Assembly: GCA_039654915.1 (NCBI GenBank)
Contig: CM077595.1
Span: 89,011,501 to 89,075,500, forward strand
Direction: 5' to 3'
DNA length: 64,000 nucleotides
DNA from: Aquilaria yunnanensis
Taxonomy: Eukaryota; Streptophyta; Magnoliopsida; Malvales; Thymelaeaceae
How positions within the stretch are numbered: the first letter of the stretch is position 1; the number at the start of each line of letters is the position of its first letter. Below, piece by piece: positions 25,327 through 38,989 of the stretch. The position numbers were made by a program, and so were the translations under genes. The notes beneath the pieces are model-generated. The model ran no database searches, was not told the DNA's origin, and was given only the letters and a program-made list of their open reading frames with translations.

Positions 25327-27427
25327 AAGAAATTTTGCTAGGTCGTGTGTGAGTGTGCGCGTATTGGGAATTTCCATCATTTCTGATCATAATTATGCTA
25401 ATTAGAAAGAAAGAATATGAGCTTTCCACGTTGTTTCCCATTAGTCTTTTCGCCTACTTTTTCTTGTGGAAAAAAACAGCAGCTTAATCGTATAATTATT
25501 GTACGGGTCATGGTTAGTTTCATAGACATGATAATGCAAATCATTTGTACCAGCTCGGTCGCTTCTGAATCGATCGGATCCACAAGATATAATAAAGACA
25601 ACACCCTTTTAAGGATATATGCATAAATCTTTGACCTACCACCTAAATTACGTTTCAAACCGAGGATCGATAGCCAATTATATTTATTTATGTCGAAATT
25701 GTCCCCGTTTAGCCCTCAGAAAACGAAAGCATAGATTGTTTAGGTGTGTGTGTGTGTTAGTATTTAAAAAATGATTACTCTCTCTGTTTTTCATTTTGTT
25801 TGTTGCAGATTCAATGAACGTAGTTTGCTACACGATATCAAAAGGCCAAGCAGGCAGCATAGTTGGTGATGAGTAGTCTAATTTCAATGCCATCAGGACC
25901 TAAAATAACACAAACTGGAGTTTCCTGATCGTTCATAAGATGGGGTTTGATAGTTAATGCACGATTGAAAATTTGAATGACTGTTAGGTATAATCATTCA
26001 GAGGCGGAAAAAGTTTTACTTGGTTTAAAATTTGTTTGTGAGTGGTTTAAACTATTAATAAGCTAAGCTTGAATTAAATTTTAGATTTGATATACAATTC
26101 AAACAACGTTTGATTTATTTATTACTTCGATCAACTCAGCTCGATTTTAACATTTTTTTCTTAATTTAAACGAATAAATCGGACTCGAGTTGAGCTCAAT
26201 CAATTAAAATGTTGTTTTCGGATTCTTCATTTTTCAATTCATATATGAAAGAAATTTCAAGATCAATCAATATTTTAAGTCGAATATAATCAGCCTGCTA
26301 CTCGACTCATTTTTACAGATACAAAACATGTAACCGATTAGCTTGAATTATGCAATGAGACGTAAAACAAGAAGTTTGCCATTTGTTTTCAGATTTTATT
26401 GATTAAGGTTCATGCATTAATAGTGAAATGTATAAATAATCAAGGAGGCCACTAGTTAACTACTGCAGGCACCAGATGATGAGTCAAGGCAGTAGCGGAG
26501 GCATGTATGGCTGGGGAGTGCTACTGCCTACAAGAATTTTGGAAGTCTATAAATATTAAATACTAATTTGGTTATTTTGTGAGGAGTTAAGGAGCAAGTA
26601 TGATATTTGAACCCCCAAACTGGTGAAGAATATTAAAAGAGTAAATTGTGCCAGCAGTCATAAATCTTTAATTTTTATTCAAGTTGTGTCCTCAACCTCT
26701 CAACTATTGCATATTCATCCAAAATCATTGTTTGGTATTGTAAATTCGCTCTTTGACCAACAGTTAACGTTGTTAGTGACCAAATTAAGACAAATATACA
26801 ACAATTAAGAATTTAGTGATGAATTTACTAAAAAAAATAAACATTTTAAATAATTATTTAAATAATTTTTTTACAAAAGTTAATTTTATAAATAATTATT
26901 TAAATAATTTTTTTCTCCTAGGTCTTGGTCGTTGCTAGTCTTGCATTCACCTAACCCCCCGAACCTAAAAACCTGGCTCCACCACTAAGTCAAGGAGTAG
27001 CCATAACATAGATATTTGATTGCCCCAACTTTAGAAAGCAAATGCTCATAAACAAATGGGAAAAATCGATATTAGTGGGATATAAGGCCTAACCCACTTG
27101 GCTTAATATATGTATTTCCCTTGCCGATGATTGGATTCGATGCCTTAAATCCTTTTTGTGACTGCCCTTTGGTGAGGCTGGATTGCCTCTAAATTAAACC
27201 AGCAATTTCTGATTCTTTACCCTTTATTTTCGCCTTCTCAAGGTTTGATCATCAAGCTCTTCATTTGTTTCTCCGTAGTCATGAATCTTTGAATGATATG
27301 GGGGAGAGGGAATATGTTTATCGTGAACAATCCGTAGTCCTTTCTAGGGTAGAAGGCGTAAATCTCACAATGACTCTCAACATTCAGAAATATGGCCACT
27401 AGGGCATCGGACTTAGTTTTCTACCTA
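25327..27427. other. Spacer, no recognised gene
   Basis: No protein remnants. The stretch at about 26639-26800 (GAGTAAATTGTG...) resembles an isolated Mutator-like terminus without a partner. The rest is anonymous AT-rich sequence. Confidence 0.4.
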
Positions 27428-27789
27428 TCTAATGTTGGATATAATGTGTATTTCAAAATGCTTACTTATCTCACATTTAATGGCCGAAAGCCTTGTTATA
27501 TGTAAATTACAATTAAGGATGCTTCTTTATTCCACATTGCTTACAAAAAACACTAATCTTCCTAATCACTTTTTATAAATACAAACCCTCACTTAATTTG
27601 TTTCTCGTTCACAACTCGAGCTCCTTCTTATCTCTCAAAACAACTTTGTTCTCTATCTTTGCTGGCTTGAATGTTTTTGCTAATTCTCAAGTGTTTCAAT
27701 TGTAAGTGCATGTAGCTCGGAAAAACCTGTTACATCATGAGAATTTTAGCAGGCTTGTTCTTTTGCACTGCTGGGGAATCACAAACTAT

Positions 27790-29951
27790 CACTACAAAAA
27801 TAATAGCTATATGCCACCAACAATATAGTTGGTAATTAGATGCAAAACTAAAAAAAAAAAAAAAAGAAAAGCAATTGCAAAAGTGGTAGCTTGAAATAAT
27901 GGCATATTCGACCAAAATATAACTGGAAAAAGAAACCAAAAAAATGTTTGCAATTGCGGTGGCTAATTTTGAACATGGTCCAATCGCAGCCACTGGGATT
28001 TCAATTGCTAATTTTACAATCGATTTCCCACTGAAATAGAGGAGCAGTTTCATTTCAGTTGCTGAGGTTTTTTTTTTTTTTTTGAACAATAGAGATTTTA
28101 TTCATATGAAAGAATGAAAGTACCAACAAAGAGAACCTCACAGCGAAAAACACCAAAAATTTCACATGTACAGCCCATAAAAACAAAGCAGACACACACA
28201 TTGAAGGCAGACAAGGACCAAACAAAGGACAACAAAGATCTACAGCCAATTTGAAATCGGTGAAATCCTACTAACTCATTGTTTGGCCAACTGATCGACA
28301 TCTGAGTTCTTCTCTCTAGGGATATGTGCAATCCTACACCAAAGTCCACCCGAAATCATCCTATCAATATATGCAAAAACATGTAATAACCTCCACATCC
28401 TGTGCCCCTGAGCATGAAATCAATGAACTACATTTTTTGAGTCACTTTCAATCACAAGATTTGAGACATTTCTAAATGGTTAGTGTCATTTTAGTTGCTT
28501 TATGTTAGAGATATACATAAGGCATTAAAGAAAATTTATAATGCAAAATTTTAGTTAAATTAAATTTCTAATAAAGAATTTTAGTTAATTCAGCTAATGA
28601 TTCAGGTGAATGTTGTTGTGGTCTTCATCTGGAACAGCTAGACCTCCATATTCATGAAATCAATCCCAAGAGAAAGGTGTTGCTACTACCGCTAACACCA
28701 ATCTACCCATACCCAGATGCTTCCTCACCACTCTCAGTCAACCCAAATTATTACTTCATTGTTTTTCACTTATCTCCAGTGACTATTTCTTCTTTGCTCC
28801 TATCGACGGTGGTGTTTTGGCAAAATTTAACGGCCTATAAAACCTCCACTTCTCACCGTGTAATGAGCCCAGAGAATTTTTTTTTTTTTCATCAAAAACT
28901 AATTCATCGTCATTGAGACGTTTCTATTTTATCCTTCTCTGTCATCCTCTTCTGATTTTTTCTTGGTCTCCCCTATATTGTCCCCATGTAATGCGCGTCA
29001 ATTTCTTGAACTTAACCAACAGGACCTAGAAATTTTGTAGACGATTTTTGTAGCAAAAACAAAATTGTGGTTTCTAGGTTTTAGAGTCAATTAGCGATGG
29101 AGAGGAGTCAAATGGGGAGGCGAATGTCAAGAAAATGTGGATGGTGTTAAAAGACCAAGCAGTGGCTTCCATGGGAATTAAAACTCTTGTGGCCTGACAG
29201 TTTCAAATTTGAGCTTAGGACCTAGAAACCTAAGTCCCTCTGACTATGGACTAAGAATGGAGGAAGGACTAACTAATTAATTGCCTTCGATGAATTGTGC
29301 TCCTAAAGCTTTCATGTTTCTGCTCTCTTTTTCTTGATAAAAGCAATCATTTCTTGAAGAAAGCATCATGACTGTTAGATTTATTGCTGATCCAGGTAAG
29401 GGTTTTAATATTGCATCATGAGTGTTGGATTAGAGGCTTTGTTTGGTGATTGGTGGAAAAGCTTCTAAAGTGGTCCCAGCTTTAGATAATTGAAATACAA
29501 CTGATAATTATTTAGCAACTGAAATGCTACAATAACATAATTTTAGTTGCACTTAAGTTGTAGTGTTAAGAAACTGAAAGGCAACCGATAGGTATTTAGC
29601 AATTAAAATGCAATCATAACACAATTTCGGTTAGTTGTAGCATTAAGCAACTGAAAAGCGACTGGTAGGTATTTAGCAATTGAAATGAAACTGTGATGCA
29701 ATATTAGTTGCATTTCGGTTGCGGAGTCGATATGGACCAATTCCTCCTTGATATCAAAATTTCTAGCTATTTGAGTTTGCAACTGAAAAACATCAGGACT
29801 TTAGTTCGGTTGGAATTCAGTTGCTAACTTTGTCTAACTTTCTATTCCTTATTCATAACTACTATAAAGCCTTAAAAAAACCAACTAAAAGTAAGCAACT
29901 AGTTTTCCATTAGCACATTGTAATTGCATTTGGCCCATTTTTATTGGAGTG
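27790..29951. mobile_element. CACTA-like element inside the copia 5' LTR
   Basis: Left end CACTACAAAAATAAT and reversed right end CACTCCAATAAAAAT form imperfect CACTA-type inverted repeats. Subterminal zones contain repeated GCAACTGAAA/TTTAGCAATTGAAATG motifs (29480-29720; related words at 27870-28060). The direct 3-bp duplication is ambiguous: TAT/ATC, or ATC on both sides if the first C belongs to the target. No transposase frame. Confidence 0.6.
28064..28485 (-). mobile_element. 5'-truncated LINE fragment with RNase H end
   Basis: A T-run at about 28068-28083 is the poly(A) tail on the minus strand. Upstream of it on that strand the translation reads VIESDSKNVVHWFHAQGHRMW and later CRIAHIPRE..SDVDQLAKQ, the C-terminal RNase H of plant L1 elements. 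Flanks TCATTTCAGTTGCT (28050-28063) and TCATTTTAGTTGCT (28486-28499) form a 14-bp target duplication with one mismatch. Confidence 0.85.
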
Positions 29952-29996
29952 ATCTTGCTAGTGTTCTCATGCCTCGATTTTTCTTTTTTGTGATCT

Positions 29997-32266
29997 TTGG
30001 TTCAACTTTCCAACAATCTTAAGACTTATGTTATGAATCTAAGCCATACGAATGGTGCTGCTTTAAAGGATTCTATTGATCCTTTTGATATTGTTCACAA
30101 TAAACCTATTGATATTGAGGCTACTACTGCTAATCATGAAAATGTCTTTGTTAGTTCAATCGCAAATATTGAAAAAGAAATAATCTTGAACTTGTCTATA
30201 AAAAAGCTTTGGCCAACACCAAGCTATAAATGAAAGCTGCCAATACTACTAAACTTGTCGCCAATATACCACTGCCACCAACACTAGTCAAGTCATCTCC
30301 TAATATTTCAAAGATGAAAATACATGGTAGGGAGAATTACAAAAGATGGCAAGACATGAATGGAGTAGTCTTTACATTGATTGAGTCTAAGCCATATGAT
30401 CCTAAGCTATTATAGTCTTGGATATATGCTGATAAGGCATACTGATAAGGTTTTTAAAATCCTAATTCAAATATTAGAATCTTATGATTTACAATTCATA
30501 ACAAAAAAATTGACTCAATTCAACATAAAATCTTAGTTTGAGTAAAATATTCTAGAACCTCAATTTAACTCCTAAAACCTTTAGAATCTTAAGGATTTCA
30601 CAATTTCACACCATTGGTCAAAAAAATAAACTGTTATATTCAATTGAAATTATTTAATTTTGGTTCAAGTTAAACACTTAGTAGTCAAATATTGCAAGAT
30701 AGAAAAAAGTAATAAACTTAAATTATTGCACTAAACACTTACTACTTATGATTTAAAACTTACATTTGTACATATTTTTTTGTGCAATTAATGTTATGTA
30801 TATCTTTTTTCGTGACACAGTCTATATTTTTCTACAATAGTAACAACTTTTCTAGTATTTGATTATTGGTAAGAAATAATTTAAAAAGATTGTATCTAAA
30901 ATTCTTATTTGTATTCATAAATTTTATACCTTTTTCATTTTTAAAGTATATTTTTTTCCAACTCTTTCAATTACAATATGGAAATTGAGTTTCAAACTTA
31001 TTCTTATATACCAATAGTTGTCATTTACCAATTTGGTTAAAAATTCCAAAGTTAGCTGTGGTTTAATAATCATTATTATTTTAATAAAAAACCTAAATTC
31101 ATTAACTTTTAAGGTTTATGACGTGGTTATATCTTTTTTATTTTTTATTTTTTGGAAATTTTTGGAAAAATTTTATGATTTGATTCGACTTTACAATTTA
31201 CAGTTCATGAAAATTGGAAATAGCTTTTAGGTAATATCCTGAATTTATTAACTTGGATACATTATTATTTATTCTTTATTTCATGATTTGTTCAATATTT
31301 ACATTAAATATAAGAAAAGCAAGCAGATATGAGAATCCATGTTGCTCAAGTACACAAAAAGGGATTAAGGTAAACAAAAGTTCATAATTGACAAGTTCTG
31401 CTTATGGGAGATGAATGATGACAAGGATTTCAAATTGCAAATCAATGAGTACCATAAGCTGTTAGAAGACTTGAAAAGTGAAAAGATCACTTTGCACGAG
31501 TAGTTTGTAGTTTCACCATTGATCAAGAAACTGCCACCATCTTAAAGGGATATAACCAACAACTAAAGCACAAATGTAAACAATTCTTTCAAATGTAAAC
31601 AATTCTTTCTTATAAATTTAATCATACATATAATTATTGAGAACACAAACAAGAAGGACAAACACATTACCAAATGGTGGCAGTTGGCCGCTAATGCCAA
31701 TATAGTTCACTCCAAATGTACAATCTAAAATATAAGCACATCAGTGACTTTAAGCCTAAAATTGTTTCTACTTATAATGATGACAATGAGATAAAGTTTT
31801 GTTTCACTGGTGAAAAATGAAGGACATTATTCTTGACAATGCCAAAATAAAAAGCAAATTGAAAAACCTCATAAGCTAAGGGCAAACCTAGCACATGGAG
31901 ATGATGTTGATGACATCATTGTGATAGTGGTTTCATAGGCATATCTCATTGCCAACTCAAATTAGTTGGTGATAAATTCTAGTGCCACTAGGCATATTTG
32001 TGGCAATAGGGATGTTATTTCCTCTTATTTTCCAATAGAAGAATGTGATAAAATAATGTATCTTAGAGATTCCCGAGATACACTAGTTTTAGGAAATGAG
32101 ATGTGCTTTTGAAATTAACTTCTGGTGACATATTAGATCCTCATGGTGTATTACATGTTCTCACTATGAAAACCAACTTAGTTTCTGTGCCTTTTCTTAT
32201 GAATGTAAGAATAAAAATCACCTTTTAGTTTGATAAGATGGTATTCACAAAAAACAATAACCATAT
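29997..32266 (+). pseudogene. Copia gag and protease-region remnants
   Basis: Translations match UBN2-type copia gag: SPNISKMKIHGRENYKRWQD (30300-30360) and EYHKLLEDLKSEKITLHE with LIKKLPPS (31445-31560). Next comes VINSSATRHICGNRDVISSY (31970-32030), the protease-region box (normally D-S/T-GATRH), then YLRDSRDTLVLGNE and VLHVLTMKTNLVSVPFL. Stops are frequent. An AT-rich stretch at about 30440-31315 interrupts gag and does not translate to anything related. Confidence 0.75.
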
Positions 32267-33597
32267 GGGAGGGTTTCACCCATATACAAATATTTTCTCA
32301 ACACCCAACCTTATAAACGAACAAAACCTAACCCTCTTTATTATAACCAATTTTGCAACACTTGAGATGGGTTAAAGAGCCACTCAAACCAGCAACAATT
32401 TAGTTTGGATACTCGATTTTTCAATCACATAAATGAAAGTGCCTAAATCTCTAGTAAAATCTGACCATTTTCCAACCTTATCTCATTATACAAAAGTTCC
32501 ATTTTCCAACCTTATTTCATTATACAAAAGTTTATTTCTTCTCCAAAATGCCTAGATTGCTATGAATTTCACTGCCTCCTATGCTCTCCTCTTTCCTTTG
32601 ATGACTGAAGGTGGAAACTCGTCTAAAACATCTCGTTGAGAGATATAGAAGTAGTCATCCAACGTCCACCAAGCACACAATTGCCTCCACACCACTCTTG
32701 AAAGCCTACACAACACCAAAGCATGATCCTTCAAGTTTTCACTCTCTCTACATAACAAGCATCAGCTATCCTCTACATTTATTCCACACTTTTCTAGATT
32801 TTGCAAGGTTGGCAGTTGATGTAGGTAAGCTTTCCATGTGCAGATATTCACTTTTTATGGCACCCACGACTTCTATTTTGTTGGAACAAGCTCTTATGCT
32901 TCCTAAGAAAAACTGTCATCCAAGGCCTTCAACAATTGTCTTACTGTTGCATCACCTTGCGATCACCACTTGTCCTCTAAAACTTGTTACAAATGAATAT
33001 CAGAAAGATCCTGTAATAATTTAGACAATTCTCCTTGCTCCTTACCCCTCAACTTTCTTTTCCACCTCCACACCCAGCCCTCCCCATTTTTAACCCCATA
33101 TCACCTTTCTCTCACCCAACATTTTTTTCCCCTAATCTAAACAATTTAGGATATTTTTCCAGTAACGGACTCTCTCTAACCCAACTATCTGACCAGAATT
33201 CTGTTCTTCTCCCATTCCCCACCTTTCTCCTAAATGACTTTAAAAACTCAACTCTACACTTTTCTACCTCAAAGCTAGTTTTTACAATATTCCTATAAAC
33301 CCCCACAATATGACATTCTTCAAATGACCTTCTTACACACTCAACATTTCCAAAAATACATTTAATGACCTTAACCTACAGTGCACTTCCTTCCATTTTA
33401 AAACGCCACCACCATTTTCTTAGTAATGGTAAGTTTTTTGCCAAAAGACTCCTTACATGTAAACCCCCCAACTCTTTTCTAGCCAACACTCCACTCCATT
33501 GAACCCAAGCTAATTTTTTATTTTCCCCACAACCTTATCAAAAAATTGTAATATTTTGTTCTCTAAAAGATATAGGATGCTCACCAAAGCTCGGAAT

Positions 33598-35381
33598 TGT
33601 CATGCCCAAAACTAGTCCTAGCCTATGCGTACTCAACATAAAGTGAAGGTAGGCCCACGGGGGCCACCTAGGATACTATCGCTAAGTGTTTATGGTACCT
33701 ACTCAAGCTGCAATAGACGCTAGTGCATAGGGCACGCTAGGTGTCCAAGACACGGCAAGGGCGCCTGGGGCGTACACCTAGGATATGGGTTGGGCGCACT
33801 TCACTAGCGCTAGACACAACTGGGATGCAAGGGCAAATGACTCCTCCATAATATAACTTCAACACACTCATGAATGTACAACTAAAAACTCATGGGATTT
33901 CGTTTAGAAAACATTTGTATATACATGCACATGTTCAAGAAGTTCATATGTAAGGTTGGTAAGCCTACTCTAGGCCACCATCACCCACACTTGGGCTCAT
34001 TACATATATACACTTACATAACCTCAACACTTTTCCCTTCAAGCACTAGGGTAGCTTCAACACAGCAACTTCCCCATATTTACAGCATCTAGGTGCTTGC
34101 AAGTCAACTTAATTTAGCTTGCACTATAAGAATTAATGTATCATATAGTTCTATTGAGCATTCGTAATCTGAAAGCATTAGTTTTCGAAACCAAACCTTT
34201 AAACCAACGCAAGCACCACAAAATTAGTCACTCACACCTTTCCCTGAAACATGTAAGGACAAGGCAGTGAGTTTACATAAACTCAATAAGGATCATCAGC
34301 CATATTTTCCTACATATACATAAGAATTTCATATTGTATGAGAACTATGGCATAACTCTGAGGGACCTATAGTGAAGACAAAGAAAACAAAGAAAATGAA
34401 CATACATAGACAAGTATATAATCACAAATATAGGGTCAGCATGCAACATCCAAACCACAAAAGCACACAGGAACAAACACACACCACATGCCAACTACAT
34501 CTAAGCAGCTTTCGGGGCTTGGCAAGTATAGCCTTAACATAGTTTCATTTCATTTAGCCACATTAGTAAACTTAATGCTATCATAGAGCTCTAGGCTAGA
34601 ATTTGAGTTGTCCAACCTAAACCCAAGCCCTAATGCTTACTCATAGCATAGCTAATTAATGCACATAATTGCCCAAGGTGATGCTAGCCCCTAACAGCCT
34701 CTTAGGTTCATTTGACTACTAGGTTATCCGCTAAGTGACTAAATCATTACTTGAATCAACACATAAACGTAGGATTCAAAGTGAGATATCAACAAAATGA
34801 TGTTTACCCTTGATTAACCTCTAAACAGTAGCTTTAAAGCCTCTTCATGCTTACCAATGAGCCTCCCTTGGCTGAAACTCGATGACAACACATTCAATAA
34901 GCTTGATTTTGTTCTTTTTTCCTCTCCCACTCACTTGATTGACCTCCAACCTGCAAGAATAGTCAAGAACAATTGTAGTTTGTTGGAAATAAAGCCCCTA
35001 ACATGTTTGAAAGCCACATTACGTGAATAGAGCCATGCATAATCTGAGGTTAACCAAGTGGCAAAAAAAAATTGTCCAAACGCTAGCCTTGGTGGGATTA
35101 CCTTTTTTGCATGAAGTATTGCAGTCAACAAGGACCTAATCCCACAAATTTATCCATTTGATTAAATGTGCAATTAAGTCCTTCACATTCAGTATATGCT
35201 AAACACCTCCAAGACCCTTCTCAGTAACGTTTCCACCTTCACTTGGTAAGCTTTCCTTTAGTACTAGTCAACCCTTGCCTTTCATCCTTGGAGTCTTAGT
35301 ATCATACTCCCTTACTTCCTAAGCCTCATAACCTCTACATTTCCCTTAGCCATAGGCCTAGCACTTAGGAAGGTTGTGACA
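33598..35381 (-). repeat. 3' LTR of Tekay element
   Basis: Starts TGTCA and ends TGACA. On the minus strand it is directly preceded by the polypurine tract AAAGGGGGAGGAG (35382-35394). Confidence 0.9.
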
Positions 35382-35392
35382 CTCCTCCCCCT

Positions 35393-36640
35393 TTAAGAAA
35401 TTTGGTCCCTCAAATTCCTTAAGAGTCTTGGGAATACTCCCAGGTAACACTTAGTCATCTTAGCCTTCATTTCCCAAATGGCCTCCTCCTTGGAGTGGTT
35501 ACTCCATTGGACTTTTACCATAGGGATCCATCTATTCCTCAACTTTCTAGTATATTGGGCTAGCACTTGAATTGAGGTTTCCTCACAAGTTAGGTTGGGT
35601 GCTAGGGAAACATTAGTGGGAGGCACCATTTGTGTAACATCCGAGACACACTTCTTAAGTAAGCTCACATAGAAGGTGGCATATATATGCTCAAGCTCAA
35701 GTGGCAAGTCCAGCTTATAAGCCACACTCTCAATTCTAGCCATCACTTGGTAAAGCCTTATGCATCTTGGGGCTAACTTGCCCTTCTTGCCAAACTTCAT
35801 TACCCCTTTTATAGGAAACACTTTTAACCATACCCAATCAACTTCTTGGAACTTTAAGTCCCTTCTTCTTCTTTGGTTGACATAGGACTCCTGGCGGTCA
35901 TTAGCTATTTTAATCTTTTATTGGATCAACTTAATTTTCTTGATGGTCACATGTATAAGCTCGGGTCCTAGCTCCAACCTATCACTGGGCTCTATCTAAC
36001 AGTGTAGGGCCATGCACTTTCTTCCATAAAATGCCTTATATGGAGCCATGCCTATCACTAAATGATGGTTGTTGTTGTATGAGAACTCTATAAAGGGTAA
36101 ATGCTGGTCCCAATCTCCTTAATTGTCCATCACACAACACCTTAGCATATCCTCCAACACTTGAATTGTCTTCTCAACTCGCTCATCAGTTTATGGGTGA
36201 TAGGCTTAACTGAACTTAAACTAAGTGCCCAATGCATGGTGTAGAGATTTGTAAAACCTAGAGATAAATCTAGGGTCTTTGTCAAACACAATGTCCTCAC
36301 GTAAACCATATAACCTTACCACCTTTTTTATATATAGCTTTGTAATCCTATCCATGGAGTCTATGAGGTTTATAGGAAAAAAAGTGTGCTAACTTAGTCA
36401 GACTATCCATAATGACCCATATAACATTGTGCCTCCCTCAAGTCATTGGCATTGTTACTATAAAATTCATAGCTATAGAGCCCCATTTTCTCTTTAGAAT
36501 GGACAAACTCTATAGTTTACCCCCTGGCATTTGGTGCTGTTCTTCACTTGTTGGCAAACCACACACTTAGCCACATAGGCTCTAATTTCTTATTTCATAT
36601 AGAGGCACTAGAAGTATGCCTTTAGATCTTGATACACCTT
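35393..36640 (-). pseudogene. Tekay integrase and chromodomain remnant
   Basis: In minus-strand order: the HHCC end with CVVCQQVK-type text (about 36560), the core with IWVIMDSLTKLAHFF (36440-36390), the late-core block FIEFSYNNNHHLVIGMAPYKAFYG (about 36110-36030), then an open stretch 35821-35393. That open stretch holds KGVMKFGKKGKLAPRCI, FYVSLLKKCV and finally a chromodomain-like tail (IPMVKVQWSNHSKEEAIWE). In the family the chromodomain steers integration to heterochromatin. Stops occur between 35822 and 36640. Confidence 0.85.
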
Positions 36641-36904
36641 GTTAGCTCTTGGATGCATACTCATCTAGCTAGAGTGGGCTTCTTCCAGAATTTGATGCCC
36701 AAGGTCTTCCTTGCTAAGTACATACAGCCTATTCTAGAAGTGCAACAAGCTTTGCCCAAAGGAAAACCCTTGGAATAGTTTCCTTTTCTCCTACCTAGAA
36801 ACCACAGTAAAATCCTCATCACTAAGTTATGCCCTCCTAATGGTCTCCATCCATTCAGGTGTGATTGTTAGCACACTCAATTTATTAAGCCATTACTCAA
36901 TCCA

Positions 36905-38170
36905 CTACCTTGTCAAACAAGTCAAGCTATGGCTCTTGGTCTTATTCCCTTCTTCACTAGCTTTGAGTACCTCAGTATACTTCATGCTCAATTCATCAGC
37001 CACCATATTGGCTTTCCCAACAATATACTTAATAACACAATTAAAGCCTTTCAAGTACTCAAGCCATCTCATTTGCCTTATGTTCAAGTCCTTATGTGTG
37101 AAAATGTACTTTAAACTTTTATGGTCTATATAGACCTAGAACTTATTACCCAGCAAGTGGTGTCTCAATTCTTAAGAGCAAAGACTACTACTGCCAACTC
37201 CAAGACATGCACTCAGTGGTTCCTTTCATGAGGTCTTAGTTGACTTGACTTGCAAGCTACTACTTGTTTACCTTGCATTAGCACACAACCCAGCCTTATT
37301 TGTGAAGCATCAGTATATACTTCGTAGGCCTTGGATGGGTCTGGCAACATAAGGACAGGAGCTATAGTATTCCTCCTTTTCAACTCTTGGAAGCTTTACT
37401 CACATGACTGACTCCACTCAAACTTCTGATCTTTCTTAGTTAGGTGAGTTAGTGGAGCAGCTATTATAGAGAACTTATACACAAACCTTATGTAATAGCA
37501 TGCCAACCCCAAAAAAGTCCTAACCTCTTTCACATTTTGAGGTTGCTTCCATTCCAGGATTGAAGCAATCTTCCTTGGATCCATAAACTGCCCTTGATCA
37601 TTGATCACATGGCCTAGGAACTTAACTTGAGCAGCCAAGAATTGGCACTTATTCAGCTTGCTATACAGCTTAGGCTCCTTGAGTAAATTGAATAACAATC
37701 TCAAGTGTTCCTCATGCTCTTTCCCATCCTTTAAGGATACTAGTGTGTCATCTATGAATACTACCATAAAGTGGCCAAGGTATGCCCTAAATACCCTCTG
37801 CATAAGGTCCATGAAGATGGCAGGGGCATTAGTAATCCCAAAAGGCATAACCATATACTCAAAGTGACCATACCTTGCTATAAAAGTAATCTTAGGTACG
37901 CCTTCTTTCTTAACCGTCAAATGAAAATACCCAAACATGAGATCTATCTTTTAAAATACCTTAAATCCCTTTAATTGATCAAATAGGTCTTCAATTCTAG
38001 GAAGAGAGAACTTGTTCTTGATGGTTAATGAATTGAGTTTTCAGTAGTCAATGCATAACCTGTGGGTTCCATTTTTTTTCCTGACAAATAGCACAGGTGT
38101 TCCCCATGGTGACACACTGGGCCTAATCAAAGCCTTCTTAAGCAACTTATCCAGTTGTTTTCTCAGCTAT
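36905..38170 (-). pseudogene. Tekay reverse transcriptase and RNase H remnant
   Basis: The 180-codon open section 37938-37396 covers most of the RT palm and thumb: YGHFEYMVMPFGITNAPAIF, then VVFIDDTLVSLK with the catalytic pair intact, then QVKFLGHVI and FLGLACYYIRFV. RNase H follows to 36905 (LEYLKGFNCVIKYIVGKANMVADELS). Upstream, fingers text continues to about 38170 with stops. The RT box alone looks serviceable, but the polyprotein is broken on both sides. Confidence 0.9.
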
Positions 38171-38439
38171 AAGTACAGGGATAGCTCCTAACACCAACTT
38201 GATCTCAAATTCAACTTCCTTTATAAGTAGAAGTCTAGGTAACTTTGAAGGAAACACTTTAGGAAACTCCCTCACTATGCGAACCCTATTTTACTCATCC
38301 TCTACTTTATTCCCATTAAGCCCCATGTATTCCTCTTTAGTTACAATGGGTATGTTGTCTACTACCTCTAGTTCCCAATCCTTAACCAACTCAGATGAAT
38401 GGTTTAAGTTAATAGGTGCATAATCAAGCAATTAAAACC

Positions 38440-38770
38440 TCCTAGATTTGGCAATGAATCATCATTTGGTTCCTAGTCAACTAATCCATACCCAAGATTA
38501 TATCATAGCCATTGGTCTCTAACACAATTAAGTCTACTTTTAAACTCAACACACCAAACCTAATCACACATCCTCAGACTATGTGATAAGTGAACAAGAT
38601 TTCTTGACCAGCAGTCCTTACTAAGTACATTTCAGACAATGTACTCACTTATAAATTTGTTTCCCTTACTAACTTAGAAGAAATGATAGACATATAAGCA
38701 CCCATATCAAAACGGACTACAACAAGTCTATCATAAAGGTAGAGTGTACCTTTCAGTGCTTTCTTGGTCA
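38440..38770 (-). pseudogene. Tekay protease remnant
   Basis: The YDIILGMD motif (38505-38480, minus) followed by a damaged W-L pair is the C-terminal hallmark of chromovirus retropepsin. The active-site part upstream is degraded. Confidence 0.65.
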
Positions 38771-38989
38771 GTTTCTTGAGGCTTATCTCCCACTCCTCTA
38801 ATTCGGCATCTTGAGCCCTTCTGCTTGGAACCTCTATTTGAAAAACCCTTGTAGTAGTAGGTGTACTACCTTTTTGACCTTAGGGTTGATTTGACCCTCC
38901 AGCAATTCCTCCTTTCCCTTGAGGTTCCTTCCTTCTAAAGGGAAGTAGGCTAGTCCATTGTGACCTACACCTCCCTAGAAGCCTCATAT

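Larger units (their letters stand above)
27433..29990 (+). repeat. 5' LTR of copia element, split by insertion
   Basis: The LTR runs 27433-27789 and resumes at 29952 (TAGTGTTCTCATGCCTCG matches TAGTGTTCATGCACCTCG in the right LTR), ending near 29990. Comparison with the uninterrupted right LTR shows that the CACTA-like unit inserted after the copia element. Confidence 0.7.

Noticed and set aside
32611..33024. 137-codon plus-strand frame
   Set aside because: Antisense to the LINE zf-RVT remnant, which has recognisable motifs on the minus strand.
37658..37974. Plus-strand frames of 67-69 codons
   Set aside because: Shadows of the Tekay RT on the minus strand.
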